A program made the position numbers and the translations under genes. Shown one piece after another: positions 61,219 through 64,000 of a stretch of DNA of 64,000 nt (its first letter is position 1; the number at the start of each line of letters is the position of its first letter). Location: positions 4,236,001 to 4,300,000 of the forward strand of contig NZ_CP129137.1 in assembly GCF_030406905.1 (NCBI RefSeq), written 5' to 3'. The notes beneath the pieces are model-generated. The model did not search any database. It was not told the origin of the DNA and worked only from the letters and a program-made list of their open reading frames with translations. This DNA is from Streptomyces sp. HUAS CB01 (GTDB taxonomy: Bacteria; Actinomycetota; Actinomycetes; Streptomycetales; Streptomycetaceae).

Positions 61219-62103
61219 GTGTTCGTCGTCTCCATCCTGCTCGTCGTCGCCGCCGTGGTGATGTTCTTCGTCGCGCGTGGCGGCGGGCCACGCGGCCTCA
61301 GGATCGGTGCCGCCGCCGCACTGATCGCCGGCGTGTTCGCCGGCATCTCCAGCATGGTGTACGTCGTCAGTGCCTACGAGGTCGGCGTCCCGGTCGCCTT
61401 CGGCAAGGTCGGCACGCCCATGACGTCCGGCATGCACGTCACGTCGCCCTTCACGAGCGTCACGACGTTCTCGACCCGGCCGGTCGACCTCAACCTCTCC
61501 GACAAGGACGTGGTCGAGGTGCGCTCCAGCCAGGGCGGCGTCATGTACGCGGAGGTGACGGTCAAGTGGGCGGTGACGCCCGCGAAGGCCGTCGAGCTCT
61601 ACAAGCTCGCCGGCAGCGAGGACGCCATCCAGCAGCGACTGGTCTACCCGGACAGCCGTGAGATCGTCCGCAACGTCTTCGCCCGCTACACCAGCGAGCA
61701 GGGCTACGCGTCGGCCCGCGAGCAGATCAACACGGAGATCGGCCGTCTCGTCAAGGAGCGGCTGGCCCCTCGCGGCATCGACGTGACCACGGTGAACCTG
61801 CGCAATGTGAAGCCGTCCGACCGTCTGCAGGACCAGATCGACCGCAAGATCCAGCAGCAGCAGGCCACGGAGCGTGCGACCGAGGCGGCGCGCACCGCGA
61901 CGGCGGAGGCCGAGCGGCGAAGGATCGAGGCCGAGGGCATCGCCCGGGCGAACAAGATCCTCAACAACTCGCTGACGGACAAGGTCCTGATGAACCAGTG
62001 CATCGACGCCTACAAGGACGCGGCGGCCAAGAACCCCGTCTACGCCGTTCCGTGCGGCGGCGGCAGCGGGAACCCGCTGATCGTGGACGGCAGCAAGCGC
62101 TGA
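61219..62103 (+). CDS. SPFH/Band-7-domain membrane protein
   Basis: A 294-residue protein of the stomatin/prohibitin/flotillin superfamily. Two N-terminal hydrophobic segments (residues 2-20 and about 28-52) anchor it. The SPFH domain (about 55-205) contains FGKVGTPMTSGMHVTSPF (in part), and an Ala/Glu/Arg-rich coiled coil (ATERATEAARTATAEAERRR, in part) follows. Such proteins scaffold membrane microdomains. The GTG at 61219 follows GGGGGGAAA. A strong terminator ends the gene. Confidence 0.93.
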   Translation: MFVVSILLVVAAVVMFFVARGGGPRGLRIGAAAALIAGVFAGISSMVYVVSAYEVGVPVAFGKVGTPMTSGMHVTSPFTSVTTFSTRPVDLNLSDKDVVEVRSSQGGVMYAEVTVKWAVTPAKAVELYKLAGSEDAIQQRLVYPDSREIVRNVFARYTSEQGYASAREQINTEIGRLVKERLAPRGIDVTTVNLRNVKPSDRLQDQIDRKIQQQQATERATEAARTATAEAERRRIEAEGIARANKILNNSLTDKVLMNQCIDAYKDAAAKNPVYAVPCGGGSGNPLIVDGSKR

Positions 62104-62155
62104 CCGACCGCGTACGCGGTGATCGGGGCGCCCGGAGAGAGGTGCTCGGGACACG

Positions 62156-62195
62156 CGAAGGGGCCGCCCGGCAGATCTGCCGGGCGGCCCCTTCG
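62156..62195. terminator. Bidirectional terminator between the SPFH gene and crp
   Basis: A perfect 18-base stem (62156-62173 with 62178-62195) with loop GATC, followed by TTCC, between convergent genes. Confidence 0.92.
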
Positions 62196-62334
62196 TTCCG
62201 TGTCTGTCAGCGGCCGTGCCGAGCCGCGCGTACCGGAGCCGGGCCCCGGGTGCGGTCCCGTCGGGCCCGACGGTCGTACGATCCCGTGCGAGGCGCCTCC
62301 GTACGAGGGCTGCCGGGGCCCGCCCGGACGGCGG

Positions 62335-63009
62335 CTACCGGGAACGCTTGGCGAGGCGCTCCACGTCGAGCAGGATGACGGCGCGGGCCTCGAGGCGGAG
62401 CCAGCCGCGCTGTGCGAAGTCGGCGAGCGCCTTGTTCACGGTCTCGCGGGAGGCGCCGACGAGCTGGGCCAACTCTTCCTGGGTCAGGTCGTGGACGACG
62501 TGGATGCCCTCCTCCGACTGCACGCCGAAGCGGCGCGAGAGGTCGAGGAGCGCCCGGGCGACACGGCCGGGGACATCGGAGAAGACCAGGTCGGACATCT
62601 GGTCGTTGGTCTTGCGGAGCCTGCGGGCGACGGCGCGCAGCAGGGCGGTGGCCACCTCGGGGCGTGCGTTCAGCCAGGGCTGCAGGTCGCCGTGGCCCAG
62701 GCCGAGGAGCTTGACCTCGGTGAGGGCGGTGGCGGTCGCGGTGCGCGGGCCCGGGTCGAAGAGGGACAGTTCGCCGATCAGCTCACCGGGACCGAGCACG
62801 GCCAGCATGTTCTCCCGGCCGTCGGGCGAGGTGCGGTGGAGCTTGACCTTGCCCTCGGTGACCACGTACAGGCGGTCGCCGGGGTCGCCCTCGTGGAAGA
62901 GCGCGTCGCCGCGGGCGAGCGTCACTTCACTCATCGAGGCGCGGAGCTCCGCGGCCTGCTCGTCATCGAGCGCCGCGAAGAGCGGGGCGCGCCGCAGAAC
63001 GTCGTCCAC
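62335..63009 (-). CDS. crp: Crp/Fnr-family cyclic-AMP-type regulator
   Basis: A 224-residue global regulator, matching Streptomyces Crp in remembered sequence. The N-terminal cyclic-nucleotide domain (about residues 10-120) has PGELIGELSLFDPGPRTATATA, shown in part; GELSLF..RTATA binds cAMP. The C-terminal winged helix is LTQEELAQLVGASRETVNKAL, in part. It controls germination and antibiotic production in Streptomyces. The GTG at 63009 lies after AAGGAGAG. Confidence 0.97.
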   Translation of the reverse strand: MDDVLRRAPLFAALDDEQAAELRASMSEVTLARGDALFHEGDPGDRLYVVTEGKVKLHRTSPDGRENMLAVLGPGELIGELSLFDPGPRTATATALTEVKLLGLGHGDLQPWLNARPEVATALLRAVARRLRKTNDQMSDLVFSDVPGRVARALLDLSRRFGVQSEEGIHVVHDLTQEELAQLVGASRETVNKALADFAQRGWLRLEARAVILLDVERLAKRSR

Positions 63010-63072
63010 GAGTTCTCTCCTTGTCGACCTGCTCAGGGGACGGTGGTCCCCATGATGCCGCACAGGAAAACA

Positions 63073-63086
63073 GTGCGATCGATCAC
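63073..63086. promoter_or_regulatory. Crp-like binding site upstream of crp
   Basis: GTG-N8-CAC (GTGCGATCGATCAC) lies 63 bases upstream of the crp start. It fits the actinobacterial Crp/GlxR half-site spacing and would allow autoregulation. It also lies in the shared region with divergent nth. Confidence 0.6.
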
Positions 63087-63202
63087 AAGGGTCCACCACA
63101 AGTTTGACGCACCGGCCCCTCCTGCCGTGCGTCAGGGGCCGATTCGAGTGGTGATCCGCCATGGCCGGGGCGGATGTCCCTGGCGGCCCTTAGGCTGGCC
63201 GG

Positions 63203-64000
63203 GTGTCCAATTCGCCGGTGAGAGCACAGGCCGAGGGGGCCATCAGAGTGGCAGGGGAGCAAAATTCCGCTGTGGGCGAACATGATTCATCCGCACCGAC
63301 AGAAGTAGCAAAAGCGAAAAACAGGACCAGCTCCACGGCTTCCCCGACGGCACCACGGGCGGCGGAGCGGAAGACGCCGGAGGCGAAGACGGCTGCCGCG
63401 AGGAAGGCCGCCGGCAGGAAGACCGCAGCCGGGACCGCTTCCGGGTCCCCCGCGGGGAAGGCGGCGGAGTCCTCCAGGGCTACGACCACGACCAGGAAGG
63501 CCGCCGTCAAGAAGGTCGCCGCCAAGCAGGCCCCCGTGAGGAAGTCAGCGGCCCCGAGCGGGACCGCCACCACCGGGGCAGCCTCCGCGAGGAAGGCCGC
63601 CTCCGCGAAGACGGCCGCCTCCGCGAAGAAGACCGCAGCCACGGAGAAAGCCACGGCCCTGAAGAAGGCGTCGGCCGCGAAGAAGGCCGCCCCCGCGAAG
63701 AAGGCCGCGGGCTCCGGGACGGCGGCCAAGGCGCGGACCACTCCCGCGGCCAGGCCCGAGTCGCGGCAGGCCATGGTCCGCCGGGCCCGGCGGATCAATC
63801 GCGAGCTGGCCGAGGTGTATCCGTACGCGCACCCCGAGCTCGACTTCCTGAACCCCTTCCAGTTGCTCGTCGCCACGGTCCTGTCCGCCCAGACCACGGA
63901 TCTGCGGGTGAACCAGACGACGCCCGCGCTCTTCGCGGCGTACCCGACGCCCGAGGACATGGCCGCCGCCGTGCCGGAGGAACTGGAGGAGCTGATCAGG
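63203..64000 (+). CDS. nth: Endonuclease III with Lys/Ala-rich N-terminal tail (cut by the window edge)
   Basis: An open frame from GTG 63203 to the window end, 266 codons so far. From Met191 onward it is the N-terminal part of Nth, a DNA glycosylase/lyase for oxidised pyrimidines ([19 protein letters not shown] is the first helical block, given in part as [13 protein letters not shown]). The preceding 150 residues are dominated by AKKAA, ARKAA and SAKT repeats, like the tail of histone H1 or of the long-tailed HU protein HupS. GTG 63248 or ATG 63773 are other possible starts; codon use is normal throughout the tail. It is divergent from crp. Confidence 0.9.
   Translation, partial: MSNSPVRAQAEGAIRVAGEQNSAVGEHDSSAPTEVAKAKNRTSSTASPTAPRAAERKTPEAKTAAARKAAGRKTAAGTASGSPAGKAAESSRATTTTRKAAVKKVAAKQAPVRKSAAPSGTATTGAASARKAASAKTAASAKKTAATEKATALKKASAAKKAAPAKKAAGSGTAAKARTTPAARPESRQAMVRRARRINRELAEVYPYAHPELDFLNPFQLLVATVLSAQTTDLRVNQTTPALFAAYPTPEDMAAAVPEELEELIR

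Overview
The window is a stretch of an actinomycete chromosome, almost certainly Streptomyces. It is very GC-rich, uses GTG and TTG starts freely, has many ATGA stop/start overlaps, and carries hallmark genes: a WhiB-family wblA, a Crp regulator, ECF sigma factors, a GH19 chitinase behind DasR-like sites, membrane Ser/Thr kinases and MptB-type glycosyltransferases. No insertion sequence, prophage, CRISPR array or rRNA was seen. There is one tRNA (tRNA-Pro, CGG).

Layout. 0-7 kb: an SLC13/ArsB-type permease followed at the left edge by the start of a coupled gene, a cytochrome P450, a striking 106-bp tandem repeat, then a two-gene ABC exporter divergent from a MarR/GbsR-like regulator with a palindrome between them. 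7-13 kb: a DAGK-like protein, purA and an MFS transporter separated by strong hairpins, then a membrane Ser/Thr kinase. 13-21 kb: a secreted chitinase, a secreted FG-GAP protein whose trypsin-like domain has lost two catalytic residues, a small secreted protein, and a 1242-residue ALF-repeat/coiled-coil protein with a variable-looking C-terminus followed 12 bases later by a 93-residue protein; this pair has the layout of a polymorphic toxin and its immunity protein. 21-32 kb: an ECF41-like sigma factor, a CapA-like protein, a second membrane kinase, a MarR/DJ-1 operon with clear operators, a class III aminotransferase, a GntR regulator, a hypothetical protein and a SLATT-domain membrane protein.

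32-39 kb is a conserved housekeeping block: ybaB/ebfC, recR, a DUF5063 gene, aspartokinase (with an internal start for a beta subunit), aspartate-semialdehyde dehydrogenase, and a SigE-family sigma factor coupled to a single-pass membrane protein. 39-51 kb: SURF1, an S9 peptidase, a gap holding gene remnants, a sortase with a small surface protein, a VOC protein, a HAD-like protein, tRNA-Pro, a phosphoesterase and two GT-C mannosyltransferases that overlap one another. 51-64 kb: YqeY, a class A penicillin-binding protein, wblA, two ArsA/Get3-like ATPases, a small DUF4177 protein, RidA, a NUDIX hydrolase, an MBL-fold hydrolase, an SPFH protein, crp, and the 5' part of nth, which carries a histone-H1-like Lys/Ala-rich N-terminal tail.

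Places most worth a second look: the ALF-repeat toxin/immunity-like pair, the inactive-looking protease, the 106-bp repeat, the Lys/Ala tail on endonuclease III, the lone SLATT protein, the duplicated GTW-type sensor domains of the kinases, and the decayed genes at 42.7-43.0 kb. Functions come from motif recognition by eye; no database search was run.
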